From Sphingopyxis sp. DBS4 (lineage in GTDB: Bacteria > Pseudomonadota > Alphaproteobacteria > Sphingomonadales > Sphingomonadaceae), in the NCBI RefSeq assembly GCF_024628865.1, contig NZ_CP102384.1:1189001-1253000 (forward strand): a DNA stretch of 64,000 bases, read 5' to 3'. Numbering within the stretch: position 1 is the first letter of the stretch; each line of letters begins with the position of its first letter. The translations under genes and the position numbers were made by a program. A model generated the notes under the pieces. The model searched no databases and was not told the origin of the DNA. It was given only the letters and a program-made list of their open reading frames with translations. Positions 23,819-33,708 of the stretch are shown piece after piece.

Positions 23819-25021
23819 ATGCGGATCGGCTTTCTCTTCAACCACGACCAGATTCATCAGATGGCGCACAGCTTGCCGGTCGCTATGGCCCTGGCGCGCG
23901 CAGGCACGGGCGCCGATATCATGGTCGCGACCACCAGTGATCTGCTGGCGCGCGAGGCGATCCGGTTGATGGGCGGCACTGTGCCGGCTGGCATCCGGCT
24001 TGTCGCGCTTGGTCTGAATTCGGCTGCGTCGCGGAGCCTCAACGCAGTGCTCGGATCGATTCTTCCGGCCGCCAAATTGTTGGTATATCGTGACAATCTC
24101 GACTTCTTCCGCTCGCTCGATTTGCTTGTCGTGACCGAGCGGACGTCGCTCATCCTCAAGACGCGCTACGGCCTTTCATCGCTCCGCATGGTGCTGACCG
24201 ATCATGGCGCCGGTGACCGGGCGATCGGCTTCGGCAAGTCCGCGGCGCTGTTCGATCATATCCTGGCGGCAGGCCCGAAAATCCGGGACAGGCTGACCCG
24301 GGAAGCGGGCGTGTGCCCGGATCGCCTGACGATCACCGGCTATCCCAAATTCGATATCGCGGCAGGGCAGGGACGGCCGATCAAGTTTCGCGGCAGCAAT
24401 CGGCCGATCGTCCTCTACAATCCGCACGTCTCGCCGCATCTCTCATCCTGGTACAAGCAGGGCCGCGCGGTACTCGACTATTTCCTTGGTTCCGATCGTT
24501 ACAATCTGATTTTCGCGCCGCACATCATGATGTTCGAGCGGCGGATGGCGGTGACGATCGACAAGCTCCGCTTCGGCCTGCCCGGCAACCTGCACAGGCG
24601 ATATGCGGCGGCGCCCAATATCCATATCGATCTCGGCAGCGCCGCGCTGACCGACATGAGCTACACCAACGGCGCGGACATCTATCTCGGCGACGTAAGC
24701 AGCCAGATCTACGAGTTTTTGAAATCGCCGCGGCCCTGTCTTTTCCTCAACAGCCACGGCATCGACCCCGACCGGGATCCCAATTTCGCCCATTGGCAAT
24801 CGGGGCCGGTGATCTCGGGAGCCGGCGACCTCGGTCGCGGTTTGGAGGAAGCGGTGGCGGATCACCCGGGCCGCTATCGGTCCGTGCAGCGCCGACTCTT
24901 CGACCATACGTTCGACCTCACCGCCGAGCCATCGTCGGCGCGCGCCGCCCGTGCGATCGCTTGCCTCGCGCGCGGCGTCATGCCCGAGGGCAGGTCCCCC
25001 GATGGCCGCCTTGCTTACTGA
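23819..25021 (+). CDS. CDP-glycerol glycerophosphotransferase-like protein
   Basis: A protein of 400 residues with GT-B architecture: IGFLFNHDQIHQMAHSLPVA at the N-terminus, LTITGYPKFD near 175, VLYNPHVSPHLSSWY near 200, and GDVSSQIYEFLKSPRPCLFL near 300, which is the nucleotide-binding signature of the TagB/TagF-like family. It may transfer a polyol phosphate or sugar phosphate to a surface glycan. The ATG at 23819 gives the family-like start. It overlaps the flippase gene by 20 nt. Confidence 0.75.
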   Translation: MRIGFLFNHDQIHQMAHSLPVAMALARAGTGADIMVATTSDLLAREAIRLMGGTVPAGIRLVALGLNSAASRSLNAVLGSILPAAKLLVYRDNLDFFRSLDLLVVTERTSLILKTRYGLSSLRMVLTDHGAGDRAIGFGKSAALFDHILAAGPKIRDRLTREAGVCPDRLTITGYPKFDIAAGQGRPIKFRGSNRPIVLYNPHVSPHLSSWYKQGRAVLDYFLGSDRYNLIFAPHIMMFERRMAVTIDKLRFGLPGNLHRRYAAAPNIHIDLGSAALTDMSYTNGADIYLGDVSSQIYEFLKSPRPCLFLNSHGIDPDRDPNFAHWQSGPVISGAGDLGRGLEEAVADHPGRYRSVQRRLFDHTFDLTAEPSSARAARAIACLARGVMPEGRSPDGRLAY

Positions 25022-26327
25022 GACCGCAAAGGCGCCGCCGGGACCGGTTCGCCGCATCTACGAAAATCTCGGCCTCCTGCTTGGCGGCAAGGCTGCGGCC
25101 GGCCTGATCAGTCTCATCTATGTCGTCGTCGCCGCGCGTGTCCTTGGCCCCGAACAATATGGCGTGCTGGTGCTCGTCAATTATTTCGCGATGCTGATCG
25201 GCGGCCTCATCGCCTTTCCGGGCTGGCACGCGATCGTTCGCTACGGGGTCCAGCCCGCCGAGACCGATCATGCGAAGCTCATCCGGCTGCTTCGCTTTGC
25301 CGGCGCCATCGAACTGGCGGCGGGCGTCGCCTCCGTCATTGTCGCAGCGCTTGCGGTGCCGCTCGTCGGCCCGCTGCTCGGATGGTCGGCGGACGCGCAG
25401 GCGCTCGCGGTCCCCTATTGCTTTGCCGTTCTGGCGACAGTGCGCGCGACGCCGGGCGGTTATTTGCAGATACTACGGCGCTTCGACCTCCTCGCGCTTC
25501 ACAATATCGTCACCCCGGTGATGCGGCTGCTCGGGACGCTGATCATCATCGTCTTCGATCTGGGGCTCACGGCCTTCCTCGTTGCGTGGCTCGTCGCTGC
25601 GCTTCTCGAGGGCGCGTCGCTATGGATTGCGGCGATCTATCTCGCCCGTCGTCATATGCTCGATCAGCCCTTGCTAGGCGCCATCGCGGACGCGCGGCGC
25701 GAGCATGAGGGGCTGGGCCGCTTCATGCTCACCGCCAATGCCGATATCATGCTTGGCGACCTGACCGGACGGCTGACACCGCTCATTGTCGGGGCAATGC
25801 TCGGCCCGGCAGCGGCGGGCCTCTATTCGATCGCCCACCGCGCGACGATCGTCATTTCGCAGCCTGCGCAAATGTTGGGGCAAGCCGCCTATGCCGAGCT
25901 CGCGCGCCTCGCGGCTGGCGGCGGCGCGGGTCTCGTTATCCGGCAGGCGCTCGGCCGGTGCATCGGCATTGCGTTCGCCACGGCGCTGCCTCTTCTCGTC
26001 ATCCTCGCTTTCTTTTCGCGCGAAATCGCAATATTGATCGGCGGGCAAGCCTTCGCCGACGCTGCCGGGGTCATGCTCTGGCTGACGCTCGCCCGCGTCG
26101 TCGCGATGGCAGGGCCACCGACAAGTGCAGCGCTGATCGCCATCGGGCGACCCGGCTTGTCGGTGAGGGCAAATATAATCGCCGGACTTGGCCTCATGCC
26201 GCTGCTGCCCCTGTTTACCCGCTCTGCAGGGCTCGTGGGTGCCGGTTATCATGCCCTGCTGCAGGCGTTGGTCGCTGCGGGCCTGCTTGGTTTCGCTCTG
26301 TGGCGAGTTACGGATCGTCCGCAATGA
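25002..26327 (+). CDS. Oligosaccharide flippase (Wzx/MATE-like)
   Basis: A protein of 441 residues with about 12 helices and the usual start of polysaccharide flippases: ENLGLLLGGKAAAGLISLIYVVVAARVLGPEQYG. A second repeat begins near 240 (TANADIMLGDLTGRLTPLIVG). It should move lipid-linked oligosaccharide across the inner membrane, so it completes the glycan cluster. The start at 25002 lies within the end of the preceding gene, which suggests coupling. Confidence 0.85.
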   Translation: MAALLTETAKAPPGPVRRIYENLGLLLGGKAAAGLISLIYVVVAARVLGPEQYGVLVLVNYFAMLIGGLIAFPGWHAIVRYGVQPAETDHAKLIRLLRFAGAIELAAGVASVIVAALAVPLVGPLLGWSADAQALAVPYCFAVLATVRATPGGYLQILRRFDLLALHNIVTPVMRLLGTLIIIVFDLGLTAFLVAWLVAALLEGASLWIAAIYLARRHMLDQPLLGAIADARREHEGLGRFMLTANADIMLGDLTGRLTPLIVGAMLGPAAAGLYSIAHRATIVISQPAQMLGQAAYAELARLAAGGGAGLVIRQALGRCIGIAFATALPLLVILAFFSREIAILIGGQAFADAAGVMLWLTLARVVAMAGPPTSAALIAIGRPGLSVRANIIAGLGLMPLLPLFTRSAGLVGAGYHALLQALVAAGLLGFALWRVTDRPQ

Positions 26328-26398
26328 GCGCGCCGTTCGCCTTAACCGCTTCGTGCAGCCTCACGCCTTTCATATTCGCGCCATATGAGGCAGACACT

Positions 26399-27019
26399 AT
26401 GCCTTGCCGCAAGGACGAAGACGAAAGAGCGCAGCGTTTGATGAATAGATCCGGCGGGCTCGAAGCGATATTCATGGCCAATCGGCCAGCTTTGTCGCGC
26501 TATTTGCGCGTTCGTCTTCGAGGCGATGGAGACGGTGAAGACATCCTGCAGGAACTGTGGCTGAAGCTCGCCGGTATCGACGCGAGCCTGATCGCCGAGC
26601 CGCTCGCCTATCTCTATCGAACCGCGGAGAATCTGGTCCTCGACCGGCGCCGCTCGGCGCAGCGCCGCATCGCGCGCGAGCAGGAATGGACGAAGGGGCA
26701 TATCGACGGCAGCATGGCCGCACCGCGCGATGCGCAGCCATCGGCCGAACGCATGCTTGTGGCCCGCGACCAGCTGAGGCGGGTCGATGCGGTGCTCGAC
26801 GCCTTGCCCGAGCGCACCGCCTTCGCGTTTCGCGCCGTGCGGATCGATGGCGTGCCACAAAAGCAGATCGCCGCCCAAATGGGGATCAGCGTGAGCGCGG
26901 TGGAGAAGCATTTGCAACGGGGGTACCGCGCGGTTCTGGAGCTCAAACAGCAGCTGGATGTGGATATCGACGCGCCGCAACGTCAAGTGGCCGAAGGAAT
27001 TGATGATGGGGACCGGTAG
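26399..27019 (+). CDS. ECF sigma factor, FecI-like
   Basis: A protein of 206 residues. Region 2 is ALSRYLRVRLRGDGDGEDILQELWLKL and YLYRTAENLVLDRRRSA; region 4 is ALPERTAFAFRAVRIDGVPQKQIAAQMGISVSAVEKHLQRGYRAV. These are signatures of iron/substrate-responsive FecI sigma factors, which direct transcription of the neighbouring TonB receptor. GAGGCAG precedes the ATG at 26399. It overlaps the anti-sigma gene. Confidence 0.9.
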   Translation: MPCRKDEDERAQRLMNRSGGLEAIFMANRPALSRYLRVRLRGDGDGEDILQELWLKLAGIDASLIAEPLAYLYRTAENLVLDRRRSAQRRIAREQEWTKGHIDGSMAAPRDAQPSAERMLVARDQLRRVDAVLDALPERTAFAFRAVRIDGVPQKQIAAQMGISVSAVEKHLQRGYRAVLELKQQLDVDIDAPQRQVAEGIDDGDR

Positions 27020-27956
27020 CATCGTGGACGAGGCCGTCGCATGGCATGTACGGTTGCAAGGGCCGGCGGCCGACGGCGCGCTGTGGGCCGAGTTCACAGC
27101 CTGGATGGAAGCCGATCCGACGCACGCCGATGCCTATGATGCCGTCGCGCTCGCCGACGAGCGTCTTTCGGAAGAACTGGCCGAAACCAGTGCGCCCGAG
27201 GCATATGAGCCGCTGCTGACCAATGACAACGAGCCCGGTGCCCGGCCCTGGTATCGGCGCACCGCTTTTCTCTCGATCGCGGCGAGTCTCGTCCTCGCGC
27301 TGTTCTTGTCGCCTATGCTTTTTCGATCGCCTGGAGTGGAAGTGATTACGACCCAGCCCGGCGAAACACGCGAAATCGCTCTTGGCGATGGATCGACGAT
27401 CGGCCTCAACGGTGGCACCACTATTCACCTCGATCGCAAGGCCGAACGCTTCGCGCGCCTCGACAGCGGCGAGGCGATCTTCACGATCAAGCATGACAGC
27501 GCGCGGCCGTTCGTCGTCGAGACGGGCGACGGAACGCTCCGTGATCTCGGCACGATCTTCAACGTGCGCCAGTCGGTAAACGGCCTGGAAGTCGGCGTGT
27601 CCGAAGGCAGCATCCAATATGATCCGGGCGCCCAAGCGGTCACGGTAACGGCGGGCAAACAGCTCCGTGTCCAGCGCGGCAAGTCCAAGGCGGTGGTGAC
27701 GGCCATCGACCCGGCTTCGGTCGGCGGGTGGCGGCAGGGGAGGCTGAGTTATCATGATGCGCCGCTCACCACGATCGCGCTCGATCTCTCGCGTTCGCTT
27801 GGCACGCCGGTGACTGTTTCGCCGGATCTGACAAGCCGGCGCTTTTCGGGCGTTATCCGCATCGATCGCGACGAAGCGAAGCTCTTCCGGCAACTGGAGT
27901 CCTTGCTTGGCGTCCATGCCCGCCATAGTGCCAAAGGATGGCAATTGACGCGCTAA
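27003..27956 (+). CDS. FecR-type anti-sigma / signal transducer
   Basis: A protein of 317 residues. An N-terminal cytoplasmic DUF4880-like region has AVAWHVRLQGPAADGALWAEFTAWMEADPTHADAYD, then one membrane helix (FLSIAASLVLALFLSPMLF, about 93-111). The periplasmic FecR domain has TQPGETREIALGDGSTIGLN and GEAIFTIKHDSARPFVVETG, followed by a STN-like C-terminal part. It holds FecI and relays the occupied state of the receptor. The start overlaps the sigma stop by 17 nt; 27006 is an equally possible ATG. Confidence 0.9.
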   Translation: MMGTGSIVDEAVAWHVRLQGPAADGALWAEFTAWMEADPTHADAYDAVALADERLSEELAETSAPEAYEPLLTNDNEPGARPWYRRTAFLSIAASLVLALFLSPMLFRSPGVEVITTQPGETREIALGDGSTIGLNGGTTIHLDRKAERFARLDSGEAIFTIKHDSARPFVVETGDGTLRDLGTIFNVRQSVNGLEVGVSEGSIQYDPGAQAVTVTAGKQLRVQRGKSKAVVTAIDPASVGGWRQGRLSYHDAPLTTIALDLSRSLGTPVTVSPDLTSRRFSGVIRIDRDEAKLFRQLESLLGVHARHSAKGWQLTR

Positions 27957-27960
27957 TCCG

Positions 27961-30348
27961 GTGACCTGGAATCATTTTCTTTCTGCCGCGGCAATCGCCA
28001 TCGTTACTGCGAGCCCGGCGGCGGCGGCGGCGGCGGAAAGCCGCAACTTTAATATTCCGGCCCAGCGTCTCGACAATGCCTTGATCACGCTCGGAAACGA
28101 GACGCAAATTTCTATCGGCGGCATCGATCAGCGTCTGGCAGGTGTGCGCAGCAAGCCGGTTCGCGGCCGGATGACGATCGCACAGGCGCTCACCATGATG
28201 CTGCGAGGTACCGGTTTTACCTACCGGATCGTCGATGCCGAGACCGTTCGTATCATTCCGGCGCCGCAGGCGCAGGCGAGGCCGAAGCCCGTGGCGCCTC
28301 CGAAGCTTGCACCCCCCGCGCCGCGTATCGAGGCAACGATGACGCCGCCCGTTGAAATCATCGTTACTGCGACCAAGCAAGGCCAGCCGCTCGACAGCTA
28401 TCCGGGCACCGCGCATATCGAGTCGGTAGGCAGCGTCGGTATTGGAGAGAGTCAGGGCACTGCTGCCTTTGTCGCGCGCATCCCGACCTTGACCTCGACC
28501 AATCTGGGGCCGGGCCGCAACAAATTGTTTGTGCGCGGAATCGCCGACAGCAGCTTTTCCGGACCGACCCAGTCGACCGTTGGTATCTATCTCGGTGACC
28601 TTCGGCTCACCTATAATGCGCCCGAGCCTGACCTGCGCCTCTATGATATCGACCGCATCGAAGTGATCGAGGGCCCCCAAGGCACGCTCTATGGCGCCGG
28701 AGCGCTTGGCGGGATCATTCGGATCGTTCCGAAAATGGCGGACGCGGGTGGCTTTCACGCTTCGGCAACCGCAGGTCGATCGTTCACGCGAGGAGCCGAG
28801 CCGGGATATGATATCGAGGGAATGGTCAATCTCCCGATCCTGACCGACCGGGTGGCGCTTCGCGTCGTCGGCTACAAACAGGTCGAAGGCGGCTATATCG
28901 ACAATAGCACGTTGGGGACCGAGAATACCAACCGGACCCGCATCGATGGCGCACGCGCAAACTTGCGAATTGAACCGGGAGATAATTGGACGATCGATGT
29001 CAACGCGTTGCTCCAGAATATCGACACCCGCGACGGCCAATATGCCGAGTCCGATCAGCCGCGTCGGACCCATGCTGCAAATATCCCGCAGCCGTATGAC
29101 AATGATTTCAAGGCGGCGGGGTTCGAGATTGCCAAAGACTGGAGCGATCTCAAGCTCATCTCATCGACGGGTATCGTTGACCATGGCTTGTCGGAAACCT
29201 TCGATGCGACCGGATTTGGCGGCAATCCCGAGGTGCAGATTTTCGAAGGGCATGAGGAAATTCGCCTGCTGACCCACGAGACGCGACTTTCGCACCGCGG
29301 GCCGTTCGGCAACAGCTGGGTCGTGGGGCTCGGTCTCGTCCACAACATCGACCGCATCGACCGTCGTCTCGGTCCGCTCGACGCGCCCGTCACGCTCGCG
29401 CGGCTGCGCAACCAGAAGACCGAGGTCGCCGTCTTCGGCGAAGCGACGCAGCAGATCGCTCCGCGCCTGTCCGGGACACTCGGCGGACGTGTCGTCTTTG
29501 CTGAGACGATCGGCGAGTTGATGGGTGGCTCGGATCAGGATTTCGAACCGAAGCGTCGGCAGGTTCGTGTCCTCCCGACCGCTGCGCTGTCGTGGAAACC
29601 GAACCCCGAACTTCTAACTTTTCTCCGCTACCAAAGCGGCTTTCGGAGCGGCGGCATCGCGATCACCGGGGGGCGGGTCAACACCGCGCAGCGCTTCGAT
29701 TCGGATTCGATCCACACCGCGGAGCTCGGAATCAGGTTCGGGAGCGAAGCCGATACTGCCACGTCCCGCTTCTCAGGCGGCATCACGACCTCCTATTCGA
29801 TCTGGACAAGTATCCAGGCCGATCTGATCGGGGTCGACGGGCTGCCCTTTACCGAAAATATCGGACGCGGCACGGTCTACGGTGCTGAAATCAACGGCCG
29901 CTGGCATGCGACCGATCGCCTGTTCTTCGATGGCGCGATGTTCGTCAATCGCAGCGCGCTGACCAACCCTGCCGAAGGGCTCGAAGAGGCCGACGAACGG
30001 CCGCTGCCTAATATTGCGCGGACCGGTGCGCGTTTCAGCGCGGCTTGGGAGAGGCCCTTGTCCTCCAGCCTTACCTTCAAGCTCGACGGTACCGTCCGCC
30101 TGATCGGCGCGTCGAGCCTGGGGACGACGGCGCCACTCATCCTCGAACATGGCGAAACGACCCAGGTCGACCTGTCGGCGTCGCTTGTCGCATCGCAAGG
30201 CTGGGCCATCTCGCTGGATGCCACGAACCTGCTCGATGCCAGCGGTAATACCTTCTCCTATGGCAACCCATTCACCGTCGCCGACGGCAAGCAGATCACG
30301 CCGCTGCGACCACTGACGGTACGATTGGGTATTCGGGCAGGATTCTGA
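27961..30348 (+). CDS. TonB-dependent receptor with STN signalling domain
   Basis: A protein of 795 residues with GTG start 4 nt after fecR. A signal peptide (FLSAAAIAIVTASPAAAAAA) is followed by a secretin/TonB short N-terminal domain (about 27-95: NFNIPAQRLDNALITLGNET, LTMMLRGTGFTYRIVDAETV). The plug follows (IIVTATKQGQPLDSYPG as TonB-box area, IEVIEGPQGTLYGAGALGGI), then a 22-strand barrel ending VRLGIRAGF. With FecI and FecR it forms a cell-surface signalling set. The ligand is unknown; the plug resembles receptors for carbon compounds more than classical siderophore receptors. Confidence 0.92.
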   Translation: MTWNHFLSAAAIAIVTASPAAAAAAESRNFNIPAQRLDNALITLGNETQISIGGIDQRLAGVRSKPVRGRMTIAQALTMMLRGTGFTYRIVDAETVRIIPAPQAQARPKPVAPPKLAPPAPRIEATMTPPVEIIVTATKQGQPLDSYPGTAHIESVGSVGIGESQGTAAFVARIPTLTSTNLGPGRNKLFVRGIADSSFSGPTQSTVGIYLGDLRLTYNAPEPDLRLYDIDRIEVIEGPQGTLYGAGALGGIIRIVPKMADAGGFHASATAGRSFTRGAEPGYDIEGMVNLPILTDRVALRVVGYKQVEGGYIDNSTLGTENTNRTRIDGARANLRIEPGDNWTIDVNALLQNIDTRDGQYAESDQPRRTHAANIPQPYDNDFKAAGFEIAKDWSDLKLISSTGIVDHGLSETFDATGFGGNPEVQIFEGHEEIRLLTHETRLSHRGPFGNSWVVGLGLVHNIDRIDRRLGPLDAPVTLARLRNQKTEVAVFGEATQQIAPRLSGTLGGRVVFAETIGELMGGSDQDFEPKRRQVRVLPTAALSWKPNPELLTFLRYQSGFRSGGIAITGGRVNTAQRFDSDSIHTAELGIRFGSEADTATSRFSGGITTSYSIWTSIQADLIGVDGLPFTENIGRGTVYGAEINGRWHATDRLFFDGAMFVNRSALTNPAEGLEEADERPLPNIARTGARFSAAWERPLSSSLTFKLDGTVRLIGASSLGTTAPLILEHGETTQVDLSASLVASQGWAISLDATNLLDASGNTFSYGNPFTVADGKQITPLRPLTVRLGIRAGF

Positions 30349-30464
30349 GGGGCCACATCCGCTTGAAATCGATAAGTGTCACGACAGCTTTGTCAGTTCC
30401 TCATTCGAAAGCTGCCTGACCGCAACCGGCCACCTCGCACCGGTGAGAAGGTTTCAAACTGGAG
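30349..30464. other. Intergenic region before the STAND gene
   Basis: No gene. The composition shifts here to lower GC than the preceding operons, which marks the start of the defence island. Confidence 0.4.
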
Positions 30465-33173
30465 TTGATTCCGGCTTGTCATCTCAACAGCGCTCTTACA
30501 GGGCGAAAGAGGAGGAAAGCGAGGTATTGTCGCAGCGACCGCGCAACGTTAGCCTCATTCTATAATATACACGGGGAGGCAAAAATCAGTACGAACGCCA
30601 ATAATTTCGCGCTTACAGGACTTAGTGCCGAGAAGGAATTACACGGCCACGTCCTCGACCTCTGCCTAGACGCGAAGGTGCTCGACTATCTTCTCCCTAA
30701 TGGTCTTCCACACAGCTATGAGACCTCGCTGTGGGATTACAAACGGCATCTTCCCAATCTCTCGGGACGTGGAAGTGCCCCCGAGCTGCAAGCTGCGGCA
30801 CTCGAAATAGCTGAACTCGTCAAAGATGTGACAGCCTTTCACAATAGCTACGGCGGATACATTATTGCCGGTGTCGATCAATATGCGGCGCAACCCATTG
30901 TCGGTTGTTACAACTTGAATGCTGGCGGGTTCACGGTCGAGAAGCTCAACGAGCAGCTCAAGACCTATACAAAGCAGCGGATCGATTGCCGGTTTGCAAG
31001 TCACACGGTGATGACTTCGATGGGCCCGCGAGAGGTGGGTCTTCTCGTTGTGCCGATGCGAGACGCGTCGTGCGCTGTTGTTCGGATGGCGCGCGGCGCG
31101 CCAGAGGTCAAAAACAAGGCCAGCTATCAAAAGAATGCCATTTTTGCTCGAATAGGCGACTCATGCATGCCCGTTTCGGACGATGCATCGTTGCTTCAGC
31201 TCCTATGCTCGGGGCGGGCTCTTGGCGGCACTCCGCGGAGGATCGAGCACAATCTACCGCCGCGAGACCCGAACCTCATCCGTTTTGTGGGACGCGGTGA
31301 CTACCTTTTTCGGCTGTGGGATTGGCTCATAGATAAGCATACCGCCGTGAAGACGCTGACCGCCCTCGGGGGCACCGGAAAAACTGCGATCGCGTATGAA
31401 TTTTGTCAGCAGTTTCTCGAGGACGCGCCGAGCTGGGCCACGAAGCTGATCTGGCTTTCGGCAAAACAACGAGCGTTTTCCGCGATATTGGGCCGCTACG
31501 AGGAAATGACGCGGACGGACTTTTCCACGCCGGTCGACTTTCTTGAGGCCCTCGCATGCGAATGCGGGGCGATGGACCATGAAATCGAGGCGGCTGAAGG
31601 AGACCAGGGTGAGCTACTGGATCTCGTTTACGATGGTCTACGCTTGTTCCCTAGTCTCGTGGTCGTGGACGACATCGATACCCTGCCGGCCGAGGAACAA
31701 AATAACCTATTTTCCATCATCCTGCAGCTGGCAGGGCGATTACACGACACCGGATGCCGGTTTCTGTTCACGTCGCGACTTGAATTGGGGGCCGACACAC
31801 AGCGTATTCCGGTGCGTGGCTTCGACCTTCGCGAGTTTACCGAATATGCCAAGATGGTGGCGACCGAGCGATCGATCCAGATCAACGATGGGTTGATCAA
31901 GCAGTTGCATAGCGCCTCAAAAGGCTCACCCATTTTCTGTTCTTCAATCATTCGCCTAGCCTCGCTGGGTCAGAACATCAACGATGCTGTGCGGAACTGG
32001 AAGGGAAAGGACGGGGAGGAGGTGCGCCGGTTCGCATTCGAACGTGAATTGCGCGAACTCACGGACTCGCAAACGCGCACACTTTTTGCCTTATGCTCTC
32101 TGGGTGTAACCACCCATCTTGAATTAAAGCAGGTGCTGGAAGCCGACGAACAGGTGTTGAACAACGATCTTGCTCGTTTGCGCGAATTCCACCTCTACGC
32201 TAGCGGCGGCGATCCGCGGACGGGCGCCAAACTGGAGGTGCCGGAACCCATCTTGCTCATGCGAGATATTCTTGAGGCGCGCGTCCAAAATCCCAAGCGC
32301 CTCGCCCAAGAGTGTGCGCGTTTGCGCTCAAAGTCCCCGCGCGTCGATGACCGCGTGTCGTTTGCGATAAGAACAGTCGTCGCACTCTGGAAGGAGGACG
32401 ACTACGAAGCCGCCGAGTTTTCGGCCCGCAACGCGGTCAAGGATAATAAGAAAAGCGGCGACCTTCATTGCATCTTGGGGCAGTGCCAGCTCAAGCTCAC
32501 TCCACCGCGATACGACGAAGCCGACAAGGCATTTGCTGAGGCCAGTCGCTTCAAATCCAGTAGGGTCGAATTGCTCCCCACTTGGCTGGAAACGAAGGCG
32601 CATCTAAGCGATTGGCTCGGCATTTTGGATGTCGTGGGGAAGGCAGCACCTGACGACATCCGTAGTCATGTCGCGTTCCTTCGCGCTCGCGCCTACGCTG
32701 AACTGGGTCGACAGGCTTTGGGACGAAATGACCCCGTCAAAGCCATCGAGCGATTCAAACAAGCAATGGAATCCGCAAGCCGAACAATCGGACAGGGCCG
32801 CGCCGGCGAGCGGCTTGCCGATCTTCGCGAACTCTGCCGGATTTGTGCGCATAATTTTGTGGGCGTTACCGATACGCAGAGCACGCGTCCAAGAGATCGA
32901 TTGAACGTGTTCAACGCGGTCTCAGACGCGTTCGCGTGTCACGTGACGGAAACACGCCTAGTGCTACTCGGCCTCAACGCGCTGATGTCATGGGCCAATG
33001 AGGCTTTCGGAAGCGCTCAATCTTCGGGCGAACCCGAGAGAATACTTGAGCGTCGATTGGAGCGCTTGAACGAGATGCGGCAGCATATTCACGAGCAAGG
33101 ATCTCACCGCTCAGACCTTTCCGGACGAATGGCGGGAGCAAGCGAACGCTTGGCGAAGTATCTTGATACTTAG
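30465..33173 (+). CDS. AlbA/Schlafen-STAND (NB-ARC)-TPR protein, probable defence ATPase
   Basis: Up to 902 residues (start uncertain: TTG at 30465, or about 30585). The N-terminal AlbA_2/Schlafen-like domain has SLWDYKRHLP then ELVKDVTAFHNSYGGYIIAGVD, the typical E/D-x-K and GG-x-I-I-x-GV motifs. A STAND NTPase follows: RFVGRGDYLFRLWDWL, Walker A LTALGGTGKTAIAYEF (around 31360-31400), Walker B LVVVDDIDTLP, sensor RFLFTSRLELG. The C-terminal 300 residues are helical repeats (TPR-like: AEFSARNAVKDNKKSGDLHCILGQCQLKL). Architecturally it resembles Avs-like STAND sensors, with AlbA as possible effector. It lies beside restriction genes and has lower GC than the backbone. Confidence 0.75.
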   Translation: MIPACHLNSALTGRKRRKARYCRSDRATLASFYNIHGEAKISTNANNFALTGLSAEKELHGHVLDLCLDAKVLDYLLPNGLPHSYETSLWDYKRHLPNLSGRGSAPELQAAALEIAELVKDVTAFHNSYGGYIIAGVDQYAAQPIVGCYNLNAGGFTVEKLNEQLKTYTKQRIDCRFASHTVMTSMGPREVGLLVVPMRDASCAVVRMARGAPEVKNKASYQKNAIFARIGDSCMPVSDDASLLQLLCSGRALGGTPRRIEHNLPPRDPNLIRFVGRGDYLFRLWDWLIDKHTAVKTLTALGGTGKTAIAYEFCQQFLEDAPSWATKLIWLSAKQRAFSAILGRYEEMTRTDFSTPVDFLEALACECGAMDHEIEAAEGDQGELLDLVYDGLRLFPSLVVVDDIDTLPAEEQNNLFSIILQLAGRLHDTGCRFLFTSRLELGADTQRIPVRGFDLREFTEYAKMVATERSIQINDGLIKQLHSASKGSPIFCSSIIRLASLGQNINDAVRNWKGKDGEEVRRFAFERELRELTDSQTRTLFALCSLGVTTHLELKQVLEADEQVLNNDLARLREFHLYASGGDPRTGAKLEVPEPILLMRDILEARVQNPKRLAQECARLRSKSPRVDDRVSFAIRTVVALWKEDDYEAAEFSARNAVKDNKKSGDLHCILGQCQLKLTPPRYDEADKAFAEASRFKSSRVELLPTWLETKAHLSDWLGILDVVGKAAPDDIRSHVAFLRARAYAELGRQALGRNDPVKAIERFKQAMESASRTIGQGRAGERLADLRELCRICAHNFVGVTDTQSTRPRDRLNVFNAVSDAFACHVTETRLVLLGLNALMSWANEAFGSAQSSGEPERILERRLERLNEMRQHIHEQGSHRSDLSGRMAGASERLAKYLDT
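30561..30591 (+). promoter_or_regulatory. TATAAT box and strong SD inside the STAND reading frame
   Basis: TATAAT (30561-30566) is followed by GGGGAGG (30572-30578), and the in-frame codon about six bases later is ATC (30585). No ATG or GTG fits this strong ribosome site, so either a rare ATC start is used or the real start is the upstream TTG at 30465. No good -35 is visible. Confidence 0.4.
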
Positions 33174-33708
33174 CGTCATAATCAGACGCGCCCTTCGCAC
33201 ATGAACCCAAGAGACTGCGCGTGGATTAGAAGCCCGCGTATTCTAGGCCTGTTAGCTGCGAAAAGGTGGCGCATACACGTCAGGGTTTCGCGGCGTTTCT
33301 TCGCCAATGGCAGCTAACCGTATTATGACTCCAAAAGCCGACCAACCGGAAAATGGCCAAACGCAATAGACTTAGACCACTTCACCCGCGCCGCGTAGGC
33401 GGCGTTTAGGCGGCGCCGAGTACATAATTTGACACAGCGAAAGGGCCAAGTGGCACAGCCGCGATGTCAGTCGCCAATCGGACGACGTCCGATTCGCTCA
33501 ACCTCGTCTTCGCAATGTAAATCGGTGGAAACAGTTCGGTAAGCGTCACCGCCGATATGGACGCTGTGCTTCCCGGCGCGCCGCGTGCGCTGACTGCGGT
33601 TGAGGAAGCGGGAAGGAATGACCAATCGGTTGAGAGCATTGGTTGAACAGGCTATCGACCTGACCCAGGGGGTAGCATTTACGCAATGATCACGGCGTTT
33701 TTTTCTTC
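33174..33708. other. 535-bp gap between STAND and methyltransferase genes
   Basis: I find no convincing gene. The repeat TAGGCGGCG occurs twice near 33394-33411, and a T-run lies before the next start. It may hold the promoter of the restriction operon; no clear -35/-10 pair is seen. Confidence 0.4.
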
